From HGM04593 sp045634305 (GTDB lineage Bacteria > Bacteroidota > Bacteroidia > Bacteroidales > Bacteroidaceae), in contig JAZQZZ010000049.1 of assembly GCA_045634305.1 (NCBI GenBank), positions 152,011 to 216,010 of the forward strand: a stretch of 64,000 bases of DNA, read 5' to 3'. Below, in pieces: positions 42,531 to 50,356 of the stretch. Position 1 is the stretch's first letter, and each line of letters starts with the position of its first letter. The translations under genes were made by a program, and so were the position numbers. The notes beneath the pieces were generated by a model. The model was not told the DNA's origin, made no database searches, and saw nothing but the letters and a program-made list of their open reading frames with translations.

Positions 42531-42562
42531 AACAGGCTTCGTAGTGAAGCCTGTTTTTTTGT
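42531..42562 (+). terminator. Rho-independent terminator after the nucleotidyltransferase gene
   Basis: AACAGGCTTC (42531-42540) pairs with GAAGCCTGTT (42546-42555) across GTAGT, followed by T residues. Confidence 0.9.
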
Positions 42563-42645
42563 TTTGTATAGGGCGGGGTGAACCTCCCCTTTGAATTTGG
42601 TATGGAAAGTTGTTGCCTATCCCGACTCCTTATTTCTTTTTCTCC

Positions 42646-43686
42646 TTACTCCGTTATTTCTCCTTCGAGGCTCTTGCTCATCAGGCGGCGCACTTCGTCT
42701 GTCGGCAGGTTCTTGCCCATGAGGTACATGAGCTTTGTGAGTGCCGCCTCAACGGTTGAGTCTCTGCCGCTTATGACACCTGCCTCGAGCAGTTGCAGGC
42801 CTGTCTCGTAAAGTTCCATATGTACACTGCCGCCGGCGCACTGGGTGATGTTGATGATAATTTTGCCCTCGGCTGTGGCCTTTGACAATGCATCGATGAG
42901 CCATTTCTTGCGTGGGGCATTGCCTGCGCCGAATGTGCGGAAAATGACGCCTTTCAGCTTCTTGTCGCCAAGTACATCCTCAATAATCTCCTGGCTGATG
43001 CCCGGGAACAGTGACAGGATAATGATGTTGCTGTTGTACTCGTGATGTGCTTTGAGTTTGCGTCCTGGAATGTATTTCTTTATGTTGTTGGTGTAGTATT
43101 GTATGCTTGTGCCGGCAACTCCCAGCGGCGGGTAGTTGTTTGAGTCGAATGCACCGAAACTCTCGGAGTTGATTTTTGTGGTGCGGTTGCCGCGCATGAG
43201 CTTGTCCTGGAAAAAGACGCATACTTCGGGCACAACAGGTGTACCGTCGTGGTTCTTGGCTGCTGCAATCTCAATGGCGGTGATGAGGTTCTCCTTGCCA
43301 TCGGTGCGCAGTGCTCCGATTGGCAACTGGCTGCCGGTGAGAATGACGGGCTTCATCAGGTCTTCGAGCATGAAGCTGAGCGCCGAGGCTGTGAACGACA
43401 TGGTGTCGGTGCCATGGAGAATCACAAAGCCGTCATACTTTTCGTAGTTCTCCTCAATGATGGCTACTATTCGGCTCCAAAGTTCCGGCTCCATGTCCGA
43501 TGAGTCGATGGGGGGAGTGAAGGTGATGGCATCTATGTTCAGATTGAACTGCTTTACCTCGGGGACATGGTTGAGCAGATGGTCGAAGTTGAAACTCTCC
43601 AAAGCTCCAGTCTCGGGGTTCTGTATCATGCCAATTGTTCCACCTGTGTAGATGATGAGTATTGATGTTCCTGCCTTGCTACTCAT
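42646..43686 (-). CDS. ansA: Type I (cytoplasmic) L-asparaginase
   Basis: The product (346 residues) lacks a signal peptide and so fits the cytosolic type I enzyme that hydrolyses asparagine to aspartate. The two catalytic threonine motifs are present: IYTGGTIGMI near 13-22 and ILHGTDTMSFTASAL near 88-102. TGSQLPIGALRTDGKEN is also conserved. It lies 4 bp after the YjjG-type nucleotidase gene in the tdk operon; there is no obvious metabolic link. Confidence 0.93.
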   Translation of the reverse strand: MSSKAGTSILIIYTGGTIGMIQNPETGALESFNFDHLLNHVPEVKQFNLNIDAITFTPPIDSSDMEPELWSRIVAIIEENYEKYDGFVILHGTDTMSFTASALSFMLEDLMKPVILTGSQLPIGALRTDGKENLITAIEIAAAKNHDGTPVVPEVCVFFQDKLMRGNRTTKINSESFGAFDSNNYPPLGVAGTSIQYYTNNIKKYIPGRKLKAHHEYNSNIIILSLFPGISQEIIEDVLGDKKLKGVIFRTFGAGNAPRKKWLIDALSKATAEGKIIINITQCAGGSVHMELYETGLQLLEAGVISGRDSTVEAALTKLMYLMGKNLPTDEVRRLMSKSLEGEITE

Positions 43687-43690
43687 GGTT

Positions 43691-44386
43691 CTATAAAATA
43701 TCTTTTATTTCTAACAAATGTCTTACCTCGTATGTTGGGGAAAAGGGGTGTCCGGTCTTTCCCTTTGGGTTGTAGTATATGCTGTCGATTCCAAAGTTTG
43801 CTGCGCCTACAATGTCGGTTTCGAACATGTCGCCAATCATCAGACTCTCCTCGGGACGTGACGATGTCCTGCGCATGGCGTGCTCGTAGAGCCTGCTGTC
43901 GGGCTTGTTGACGCCGATGTCCTCGGATAGTATCAAGGCATCGAAATATTTGTCTATTCCGGCTGTATGCATCTTGTGCGACTGAAGTTCCTTGAAACCG
44001 TTGGACAGGATGTAGAGGTTGTATTTTGGTCGCAGGTACTCTAACAGCTCTATGGCTCCGGGCATGAGAGGCCCTTTGGTGGGTATGAGCCCCAATGCGT
44101 TGCGGCAGAACGTTGCGGCAAGCTGCGGGTCATTGACTCCCACTGCTTCAAGAGGATGGCTGTAACGTCGGCGGTTGAGCTCCTCCTTGGTAATCTTCCC
44201 CTCGCCATATATGCGCCATAGCTCAAGGTTGTATGGCTCGTATAGCGACATGTAGTGTTCAAAAGAGTTGAAATAACGCTCGTAGTGCAACAGCTCGTAG
44301 GTCTCGAGAAACGACTCGCGCGATGCAGCCGAAAAATCGTACACCGTGTCGTCAAGGTCAATGAAAAGGTTGCGGTATTCTGGCAT
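43691..44386 (-). CDS. YjjG-type HAD pyrimidine nucleotidase
   Basis: The product (231 residues) is a HAD-superfamily phosphatase with motif I FIDLDDTVYDF (Asp nucleophile about 10), motif II ILSNGFKELQ near 123, Lys motif NKPDSRLYEHA near 155 and motif IV MIGDMFETDI near 176. The YjjG group hydrolyses noncanonical pyrimidine nucleotides. Its place directly after thymidine kinase fits pyrimidine salvage or cleansing of the nucleotide pool. I chose the ATG at 44386; a frame reaching to 44446 would overlap tdk. Confidence 0.88.
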   Translation of the reverse strand: MPEYRNLFIDLDDTVYDFSAASRESFLETYELLHYERYFNSFEHYMSLYEPYNLELWRIYGEGKITKEELNRRRYSHPLEAVGVNDPQLAATFCRNALGLIPTKGPLMPGAIELLEYLRPKYNLYILSNGFKELQSHKMHTAGIDKYFDALILSEDIGVNKPDSRLYEHAMRRTSSRPEESLMIGDMFETDIVGAANFGIDSIYYNPKGKTGHPFSPTYEVRHLLEIKDIL

Positions 44387-44400
44387 CTTCAACGTGTCTG

Positions 44401-45003
44401 TTATTTGCCTGCATTCCCGGCTTCGCTCAATGCTTTGTAGTAGCACTCACGGCATAATGGCTCGTACTCCATCTTCTCGCCAAGCAGCACTTGTTTGTCG
44501 CCGTCGACAAGGCGGTGCGATACGTAGGCAAGGTTGCCGCACTTAACGCAGATGGCGTGTACCTTTGTCACCGAGTCTGCAACGGCCATAAGTGCCGGCA
44601 TGGGGCCGAATGGCTGGCAACGGAAGTCCATGTCGAGGCCGGCGATGATTACGCGCATACCGCGGCGTGCAAGCTCGTTGCACACGTCGACAAGGTCGTT
44701 GTCGAAGAATTGTGCCTCGTCAATGCCCACAACATCTACGTCGTTGGCAAGCAACAGGATGCTTGTCGATGACTCGATGGGAGTTGAGGTGATGTGGTTG
44801 CTGTCGTGTGAAACGACTTCTACATCGGAGTAGCGGGTGTCGAGTGCCGGCTTGAAGATTTCTACCTTCTGGCGTGCGAACTTTGCTCTCTTGAGGCGGC
44901 GTATGAGCTCCTCGGTCTTGCCGGAGAACATTGAGCCGCAGATGACCTCTATGCGACCACGACGTGTGGTCTCCATCTGGTTGAATTCTGAAAATCTGTT
45001 CAT
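44401..45003 (-). CDS. tdk: Thymidine kinase
   Basis: The product (200 residues) is a type II thymidine kinase. The P-loop GSMFSGKTEEL is near 23-33, the Asp of DVVGIDEAQFF near 92-102 and the lid/zinc cysteines are CVKCG and CREC. It phosphorylates thymidine in salvage. It leads a three-gene operon (tdk, nucleotidase, asparaginase) and is divergent from rsmI. Its promoter and 5' region carry the element shared with the galactosidase gene at 56418. Confidence 0.95.
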   Translation of the reverse strand: MNRFSEFNQMETTRRGRIEVICGSMFSGKTEELIRRLKRAKFARQKVEIFKPALDTRYSDVEVVSHDSNHITSTPIESSTSILLLANDVDVVGIDEAQFFDNDLVDVCNELARRGMRVIIAGLDMDFRCQPFGPMPALMAVADSVTKVHAICVKCGNLAYVSHRLVDGDKQVLLGEKMEYEPLCRECYYKALSEAGNAGK

Positions 45004-45085
45004 TGGTATATTCGTGTTTTATTCTATATTCGAACTTTGGTCTGAAGATACGGACAAACGGGTGAAATGGACAAAGCTTGCCTTT

Positions 45086-45135
45086 GCGTATTTCAAAGCG
45101 AGTGTAGTGTATGTTCGCGGTTTACCGCAAAGATA
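45086..45135 (-). promoter_or_regulatory. Shared 50-bp promoter/5'-UTR element, copy 1 (upstream of tdk)
   Basis: This element matches 56525-56574 at 40 of 50 positions with no gap. On the minus strand it reads from the -7 box TATCTTTG into the predicted transcript. Next to the -7 box is the palindrome GCGGTAAACCGC. The conserved part then reads GAACATAxACTxCAC and later TGAAATACGC. Confidence 0.75.
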
Positions 45136-45157
45136 AGAAATATTGGCGGATATATGC
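45128..45157 (-). promoter_or_regulatory. Promoter of tdk
   Basis: On the minus strand, TTG (45157-45155) and TATCTTTG (45135-45128) are 19 bp apart. The leader to the tdk ATG would be about 118 nt. Confidence 0.75.
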
Positions 45158-45271
45158 AATCTTTGTCCTTTATAAGTTATCAACAATGCGAGGTTGAAAG
45201 TTTTGCCAATTTTAAAACGGTTTCTTGATATTTTATATTTAATTTGCATAATAATTGATTAATGACAGTAT

Positions 45272-45970
45272 ATGGGAATGTTATATGTTGTACCCACGCC
45301 TGTGGGTAATCTCGAGGATATTACCTTGCGTGCGATAAGGATTCTGCGCGAGGCCGACTTTGTGCTTGCCGAGGATACACGTACTTCGGCAAAGCTGCTC
45401 AAGCATCTTGAGATTCAGGTGCCGATGTATTCGCATCATAAATTCAATGAGCACAAGACTGTGGGCTCGCTTGTGGAGAGGATTTCTACATGCGAACACC
45501 ATGTGGCGCTCATCTCCGACGCGGGTACTCCGGCAATATCCGATCCCGGCTTTATGCTTGTGCGTGAGTGTGTGAAGAATGGGGTGGATGTACAATGCCT
45601 GCCCGGTGCAACGGCTTTTGTTCCGGCGTTGGTGAGCTCGGCGCTCCCGTCGGACAGGTTTGTGTTCGAGGGTTTCCTTCCGCAGAAGAAGGGACGCCAG
45701 ACAAAACTCAACTCGCTCAAGGACGAGCAACGGACTATGATTTTCTACGAGTCGCCTTACCGTGTGCTCAAGAGTCTGACGCAGTTTGCCGAGGTGTTCG
45801 GTCCCGAACGGCAGGCTGCTGCTGTGAGGGAGATCTCAAAACTGCATGAGGAGTGTGTGCGTGGTACGCTTGCTGAACTTGTGCAGCATTTTACGGCAAA
45901 CGAGCCGCGTGGTGAGTTTGTGTTGCTTGTGGGTGGAGTCGAGGACAAACGCCCGGCCGACAAGGAGTGA
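45272..45970 (+). CDS. rsmI: 16S rRNA (cytidine-1402-2'-O)-methyltransferase
   Basis: The product (232 residues) is a SAM-dependent tetrapyrrole-methylase-fold enzyme. Family motifs are LYVVPTPVGNLEDITLRA at the N-terminus, LAEDTRTSAKLLKH near 33, ISDAGTPAISDPG near 81-93 and LPGATAFVPALVSSALP near 111. It methylates C1402 in the ribosomal decoding centre. It is divergent from tdk and lies 24 bp before the permease gene. Confidence 0.95.
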   Translation: MGMLYVVPTPVGNLEDITLRAIRILREADFVLAEDTRTSAKLLKHLEIQVPMYSHHKFNEHKTVGSLVERISTCEHHVALISDAGTPAISDPGFMLVRECVKNGVDVQCLPGATAFVPALVSSALPSDRFVFEGFLPQKKGRQTKLNSLKDEQRTMIFYESPYRVLKSLTQFAEVFGPERQAAAVREISKLHEECVRGTLAELVQHFTANEPRGEFVLLVGGVEDKRPADKE

Positions 45971-45994
45971 ATCTTTTGAAACTTGCGAATTGTT

Positions 45995-47227
45995 ATGAAT
46001 GTTATGAAACAGAATGAGATAACCGTTGGCCGTTTCCTGCGCATTGTGCTTGTGGTCATTGTGCTTGTTGCTGCCTATTTTGTTGTCAACAGCCTCAGTG
46101 GTGTGCTGTTGCCGTTTGCCATTGCATGGCTGCTTGCGTATATGCTCAATCCGCTTGTGAACTTTGTACAGGAGAAGATGCGAGTGAAATATCGTGCCCT
46201 GGCAATTGTTATTTCAATACTTGTGGTGGGCGTGGTGCTGTACGGCCTCTTCATGCTTGTGGTGCCCTCAATCTTTAGTGAACTGTATACATTGAAGGAT
46301 ATAACGGTGGCGTTTCTTGGTAGGAATATAAATGATGGCTCGATACCGGCTCCTATCATGGATTTCTTCAGGGAGATTTCTACCCAATATGGCTTTGCCG
46401 AGATGTTGCAGAATTCCGGTGATGCAGGTCTGCTGTCAATCATTGCCAAGCGCTTGCAGATGCTGTTGCTGGGTACAGTGGATATTATGGGACAGGTGCT
46501 GAATGTTTGCTTGATAATTCTGTACCTTTTCTTTATATTGTTTGATTTTGAGCGTGTATCCAAAGGTTGGCAGCCCTATGTGCCAAAGAAGTGGCGTGGT
46601 GTGGTGTCCAAGCTGTGGAGCGACCTTGTATATGGCATGAACCAATATTTCCGTGGCCAGATGCTTGTGGCATTCTGCGTGGGCGTTCTCTTTTCGTTAG
46701 GCTTTCTGATTATAGATTTTCCTGCGGCAATTGCTTTCGGTATGTTTATTGGCATGCTTAACCTTGTGCCTTATCTTCAGGCTGTGTCGGTATTGCCTAT
46801 GGCTCTGCTTGCAATGCTCAAGGCTGCCAGCACGGGGGGCGGATTCTGGCCTGTCTTGCTGGGTGCGTTGGCTGTGATGCTGGTTGTGCAACTTATACAG
46901 GATTTGTTTCTCGTGCCCAGAATAATGGGTAAGCGGATGAATCTGCATCCGGCAGTTATCCTGTTGTCGCTCTCTGTCTGGGGGCACCTGCTCGGCGTTT
47001 TGGGTATGATTGTTGCCTTGCCGCTGACAACGTTGTTCCTGGCCTATCTGCGCCGCTACAACGAGATTGCCGAGACTTCGGGCAGTTCCGAGGAGTATAT
47101 CCTGCGGGAGGCGATAGACACAGTACGTATATCAAAAGGCAGGAAAACAGGTGAAATATTGGAGGAAAATCCTGACGATAATCCCGATGAGGATGCCGAT
47201 GATGGCACCGAAGAAGAGATGGAGTAG
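45995..47227 (+). CDS. AI-2E family (PerM-like) transporter
   Basis: The product (410 residues) is an inner-membrane protein with about seven or eight helices. It shows the family pattern: LLPFAIAWLLAYMLNPLVNF near the start, a soluble middle part, then QYFRGQMLVAFCVGVLFSLGF and the C-terminal GKRMNLHPAVILLSLSVWG. The last 30 residues are very acidic (EENPDDNPDEDADDG). Substrate is unknown; the quorum-signal name is historical. ATGs at 45995 and 46004 are both possible starts. Confidence 0.9.
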   Translation: MNVMKQNEITVGRFLRIVLVVIVLVAAYFVVNSLSGVLLPFAIAWLLAYMLNPLVNFVQEKMRVKYRALAIVISILVVGVVLYGLFMLVVPSIFSELYTLKDITVAFLGRNINDGSIPAPIMDFFREISTQYGFAEMLQNSGDAGLLSIIAKRLQMLLLGTVDIMGQVLNVCLIILYLFFILFDFERVSKGWQPYVPKKWRGVVSKLWSDLVYGMNQYFRGQMLVAFCVGVLFSLGFLIIDFPAAIAFGMFIGMLNLVPYLQAVSVLPMALLAMLKAASTGGGFWPVLLGALAVMLVVQLIQDLFLVPRIMGKRMNLHPAVILLSLSVWGHLLGVLGMIVALPLTTLFLAYLRRYNEIAETSGSSEEYILREAIDTVRISKGRKTGEILEENPDDNPDEDADDGTEEEME

Positions 47228-47300
47228 TTTGACTTTTCCAAAATCGGAAGCCTTGCAGCAATGATTTTTAATGAAAATGCAATAAAAAGATACAAAAAAT

Positions 47301-47330
47301 TTGTCGTTTCCAAATTTAGTAGTATCTTTG
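47301..47330 (+). promoter_or_regulatory. Promoter of the tRNA-Lys pair
   Basis: TTG (47301-47303) and TATCTTTG (47323-47330) are 19 bp apart, 24 bp before the first tRNA. A second TATCTTTG at 47439-47446 lies between the tRNAs but has no matching TTG. Confidence 0.78.
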
Positions 47331-47354
47331 CACTCGCTTAACGGCAATTAGGTA

Positions 47355-47430
47355 GACTCGCTAGCTCAGCAGGTAGAGCACATCCCTTTTAAGGATGGGG
47401 TCTTGGGTTCGAGCCCCAAGCGAGTCACCA
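47355..47430 (+). tRNA. tRNA-Lys (anticodon TTT)
   Basis: The acceptor stem GACTCGC/GCGAGTC is perfect, the D-arm has AGCTCAGCAGGTAGAGC, the anticodon loop CTTTTAA sits on a CATCC/GGATG stem, and the T-arm has GGTTCGAGCC. CCA is encoded at 47428-47430. Confidence 0.97.
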
Positions 47431-47463
47431 AAGAAAAGTATCTTTGCAAGGCATTGAGAAAAT

Positions 47464-47536
47464 GCGCTGTTAGCTCAGTTGGTAGAGCAATTGACTCTTA
47501 ATCAATGGGTCCAGGGTTCGAGTCCCTGACGGCGTA
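47464..47536 (+). tRNA. tRNA-Lys (anticodon CTT)
   Basis: The acceptor stem GCGCTGT/ACGGCGT pairs with two G-T pairs. The D-arm AGCTCAGTTGGTAGAGC, the anticodon loop CTCTTAA on ATTGA/TCAAT, and the T-arm GGTTCGAGTCC are normal. CCA is not encoded (CGA follows). Confidence 0.95.
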
Positions 47537-47538
47537 CG

Positions 47539-47575
47539 AAAGGCAGTTACTTTGGTAGCTGCCTTTTCCGTTTTT
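47539..47575 (+). terminator. Terminator of the tRNA transcript
   Basis: AAAGGCAGTTAC (47539-47550) pairs with GTAGCTGCCTTT (47555-47566) with one G-T pair, followed by a T-rich run. Confidence 0.88.
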
Positions 47576-47664
47576 TATGCACCATGGTGTTTAAGAGGGT
47601 GGCGGTGCATGCTGTTGCTGTAATTGTGTGATTTACTCTTTTTTGTTTATTACTTTGATTGAAT

Positions 47665-48492
47665 ATGATTACACGTTGTTATCTTGAAATAACCAACATA
47701 TGCAACCTTGATTGTATCTTCTGCCCGAAGACAACAAGGGAAAAGCGTAGCCTTACGCCGGCTGAATTTGATTTGCTCACCGATAAGTTGCGTGGGAAAA
47801 TTAAATTTCTCTATTTTCATCTGATGGGTGAGCCTTTGCTCCATCGTCACTTGCCTGAATTCATATGCGTAGCACGCGAAAAGGGCTTCATCCCGGTGCT
47901 GACAACCAATGGCACGCTGCTGTCACGTGCGCAGGCGGTGATTGAAGCGCGGCCATACAAGATGCAGGTGTCGCTTCATTCACACGAAGGCAACGGCAGG
48001 GAGAATCTTGAACAATATGTGGACGAAACAATGCGTTTTACTGTCGAGGCTGCTGCTAAAGGCGTTATAATGGTGTTGAGACTTTGGAATCAAGGTGGCT
48101 ATGACAAGGAAAACGAGCGCCTGCTGGATATGGTGGCGGGCTATTTTCCTCGTCCGTGGAGTGCATGCCAGAATGGGTGGAGGCTTGCAGACAATGTTTT
48201 CATAGAGTATGGCCGCATGTTCGAGTGGCCTCAGGACGAAAAAAACGGGAATGGCGTGAACGATGCTTTCTGTTATGCTCTGCGCAACCAGATCGGTGTG
48301 CTTGTGGATGGCACTGTTGTACCTTGCTGTCTCGACAGTGCGGGAACACTTGCTCTTGGTAATCTTTTTGAACAGAATCTTGACGAGGTGCTTGCATCGC
48401 CACGTGCTAGGGCTATCTATGACGGATTTACGCAACATAAGGCTGTTGAACCGCTGTGCCGCCACTGTGGATACGCAGCGCTTATAAAATAA
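47665..48492 (+). CDS. Radical SAM / SPASM domain protein
   Basis: The product (275 residues) has the radical SAM motif CNLDCIFC near 13-20 (CxxxCxxC), then HLMGEPLLH and VLTTNGTLLS typical of the core, and a C-terminal SPASM-like region with VVPCCLDSAGTLALGN and a final CRHCGY pair. It would bind at least one extra iron-sulfur cluster and may modify a peptide or act as an anaerobic maturase; the substrate is unknown. No precursor peptide gene is adjacent. The ATG at 47665 is used; the frame is open to a TTG two codons upstream. Confidence 0.88.
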   Translation: MITRCYLEITNICNLDCIFCPKTTREKRSLTPAEFDLLTDKLRGKIKFLYFHLMGEPLLHRHLPEFICVAREKGFIPVLTTNGTLLSRAQAVIEARPYKMQVSLHSHEGNGRENLEQYVDETMRFTVEAAAKGVIMVLRLWNQGGYDKENERLLDMVAGYFPRPWSACQNGWRLADNVFIEYGRMFEWPQDEKNGNGVNDAFCYALRNQIGVLVDGTVVPCCLDSAGTLALGNLFEQNLDEVLASPRARAIYDGFTQHKAVEPLCRHCGYAALIK

Positions 48493-48493
48493 A

Positions 48494-48514
48494 GGTGAAA
48501 GGTGAAAGGTGAAA
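48494..48514 (+). repeat. Tandem GGTGAAA repeat directly after a stop codon
   Basis: GGTGAAA occurs three times in a row just after the stop of the radical SAM gene and leads into the inverted repeat at 48512-48563. Confidence 0.8.
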
Positions 48515-48563
48515 ACGGAAAACTGAAAAGCTTTTCCCCTTTTCCCTTTCAGTTTTCCGTTTT
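48512..48563. terminator. 17-bp inverted repeat between convergent genes
   Basis: AAAACGGAAAACTGAAA (48512-48528) pairs perfectly with TTTCAGTTTTCCGTTTT (48547-48563). It reaches the stop codon of the LytTR gene and may end both transcripts. Its purine arm resembles sequences at 31940 and 60640. Confidence 0.75.
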
Positions 48564-49362
48564 ATAAAAGTCTTGTTATCGCGTCCTGGTATTTGCGCGA
48601 AATTGGGATGCTTTCGTAATTCTCCTGTTTGAGTTCGGCTACAATGATTCCTGTGTTGTCCCTGCGTACAATCTTTATGTATTCCGGGTTAATGAAATAT
48701 GATCTGTGGCAGCGCACCAGTCCTCGTTTGGTAAGCGTCTCTTCAAGTGCTTTCATTGACGAACGAAGAATGAATTTCTTTGTCTTGCCTTGGTCCAGAT
48801 AGTGTATCTGTACGTAGTTGTCTTCCGATTTTATGAATATCACCGCTTCAGGAGTTATGACGAAACGTAGTTTCTTGTATTCATCGTAGAAGCGTATAAG
48901 TGATTTTTCATCGGGCCGTTCTTGTTCCTCGTTGTTCTTGGCATATAGTTCGTAACCGAGCATGAGTATACTGTACGGGTATATTGCCGTTGTGGTAATG
49001 AGCAGAATGAAAGTACCGGCTATTTCAAAATATGATACCGGTTCTTTGAGCATAAGTGTGACGTACAGCGATGAAAAGAGTGCCGCAATTGTCATCTCGG
49101 CAAAACACCATAACGTGTAGATGGTGCGGGAGATGTTCTTGTACTTGCCTATGAGGTAGAGCCAGCCGCGTGTTATCGACGTGGAGACAAGTATAATGCA
49201 GAATATTATAGCCGAGTTGAATGCAAAGTTGGCGTGCTCCATCGTGAGCAACTCGTGGATGCCGAGTGGCTTGTAGAATGTTATGAATATTAAAATGAAT
49301 ATGGGTATTACCAGTGAGTGTATTATGGTGCACACACCGCTTAACATCAAGTTTCTTTTCAT
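48562..49362 (-). CDS. Membrane-anchored LytTR-family transcriptional regulator
   Basis: The product (266 residues) has four predicted membrane helices in residues 8-145 (for example IIHSLVIPIFILIFITFY and AIIFCIILVSTSI) and a LytTR DNA-binding domain from about 165 (ITPEAVIFIKSEDNYVQIHYL, RCHRSYFINPEYIKIVRR, PISRKYQDAI). There is no receiver domain, so it is not a classical response regulator; the membrane part may sense a signal or interact with a partner. No cognate kinase is near. Targets are unknown. Confidence 0.9.
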   Translation of the reverse strand: MKRNLMLSGVCTIIHSLVIPIFILIFITFYKPLGIHELLTMEHANFAFNSAIIFCIILVSTSITRGWLYLIGKYKNISRTIYTLWCFAEMTIAALFSSLYVTLMLKEPVSYFEIAGTFILLITTTAIYPYSILMLGYELYAKNNEEQERPDEKSLIRFYDEYKKLRFVITPEAVIFIKSEDNYVQIHYLDQGKTKKFILRSSMKALEETLTKRGLVRCHRSYFINPEYIKIVRRDNTGIIVAELKQENYESIPISRKYQDAITRLL

Positions 49363-49509
49363 TGTTTTAGTACCTTGCTTTATTGGGACAAATATACAAA
49401 AATATTGTCAAACTCCCCCTATTTGCGCAGTTTTATCCCCGAATTGGCTATTTTTATCCCTAATCGTTCCTACCGATAACAAAAATTATAGTTCATGAAA
49501 CGGCTATTG

Positions 49510-49517
49510 TAATTTTG
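49510..49517 (+). promoter_or_regulatory. Candidate -7 box of the SGNH hydrolase gene
   Basis: TAATTTTG fits TAnnTTTG and lies 25 bp before the ATG. The -33 position has TTA rather than TTG. Confidence 0.45.
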
Positions 49518-49542
49518 CAGCACAATTTGAAAGGGACTGATT

Positions 49543-50241
49543 ATGGAACAGAAAAAGATCGCAGCTCTGGGCGACTCGTTGACACGCGGAGTGGTGCTTA
49601 ATGAAAAGAATAGGTATTCAATATTGGATAGAAGTTTTATTGATATAATAAGTGACAGCCTCGGTTTGAGTATTACCAACTATGGCAAGTTCGGTTGTAC
49701 CATTGATTTCGGTCAGCAGGTCGTTGACAGGCATGCAGATGATATTTCTGCCTCGGAGTATACTTTGCTTGAATTCGGTGGTAATGACTGTGATTTCAAC
49801 TGGAGCAGGATTGCTGATAGTCCGACCGACGAGCATCAACCAAAAACAATTCTCGACTCGTTCAAAGAGAAATTTGTCAATCTCATTCAACGGGTGCGTG
49901 AATTGGGCTCAAAGCCCGTAATAATATCTCTGCCTCCCATTGATTCTGAATTCTATTTTTCTTTCATTAGCCGTTTTATGAATGGTAAGCAAAGGGAGAA
50001 TGTATTCAATTGGCTGGGTGGCGACATAAATGTTATAAGTCGCTGGCATGAGATGTATAACAGGGCGCTCTTTGAGATTTCAAGATTGATGCATACACCG
50101 ATAATTGACATTACGACTCCTTTTGATAAGTTTCAGGGTGCAATGAGGATGTTGTATTGTTCCGATGGTATACATCCAAATGCCGAGGGACACAAGCTGA
50201 TAGCCGCTTCAATAGCAAACAATAGCGAAATTTTGCCCTGA
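49543..50241 (+). CDS. SGNH/GDSL hydrolase, cytosolic
   Basis: The product (232 residues) has block I ALGDSLTRG (Ser about 12), block II around NYGKFGCTI, block III EFGGNDCDF and the catalytic DGIHPN (Asp/His about 212-215). It is an esterase or acylhydrolase without signal peptide, so it probably acts in the cytosol. The next gene encodes an acyl-CoA synthetase, so a link to acyl-chain handling is possible but not shown. Confidence 0.88.
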   Translation: MEQKKIAALGDSLTRGVVLNEKNRYSILDRSFIDIISDSLGLSITNYGKFGCTIDFGQQVVDRHADDISASEYTLLEFGGNDCDFNWSRIADSPTDEHQPKTILDSFKEKFVNLIQRVRELGSKPVIISLPPIDSEFYFSFISRFMNGKQRENVFNWLGGDINVISRWHEMYNRALFEISRLMHTPIIDITTPFDKFQGAMRMLYCSDGIHPNAEGHKLIAASIANNSEILP

Positions 50242-50356
50242 AAGATAAAAATAACGTCTGCAACGACGGTTTTTGCTTAATTTTTACTTATTTTGGGACT
50301 TTAAAAATCAAGTATATTTACATTTTATGAATCAGATTTATCGAAGATTGAAGAAG

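Noticed and set aside
45995..47227. Autoinducer-2 exporter
   Set aside because: The family name AI-2E does not prove this substrate; members include other transport roles, and no quorum-sensing genes are nearby.
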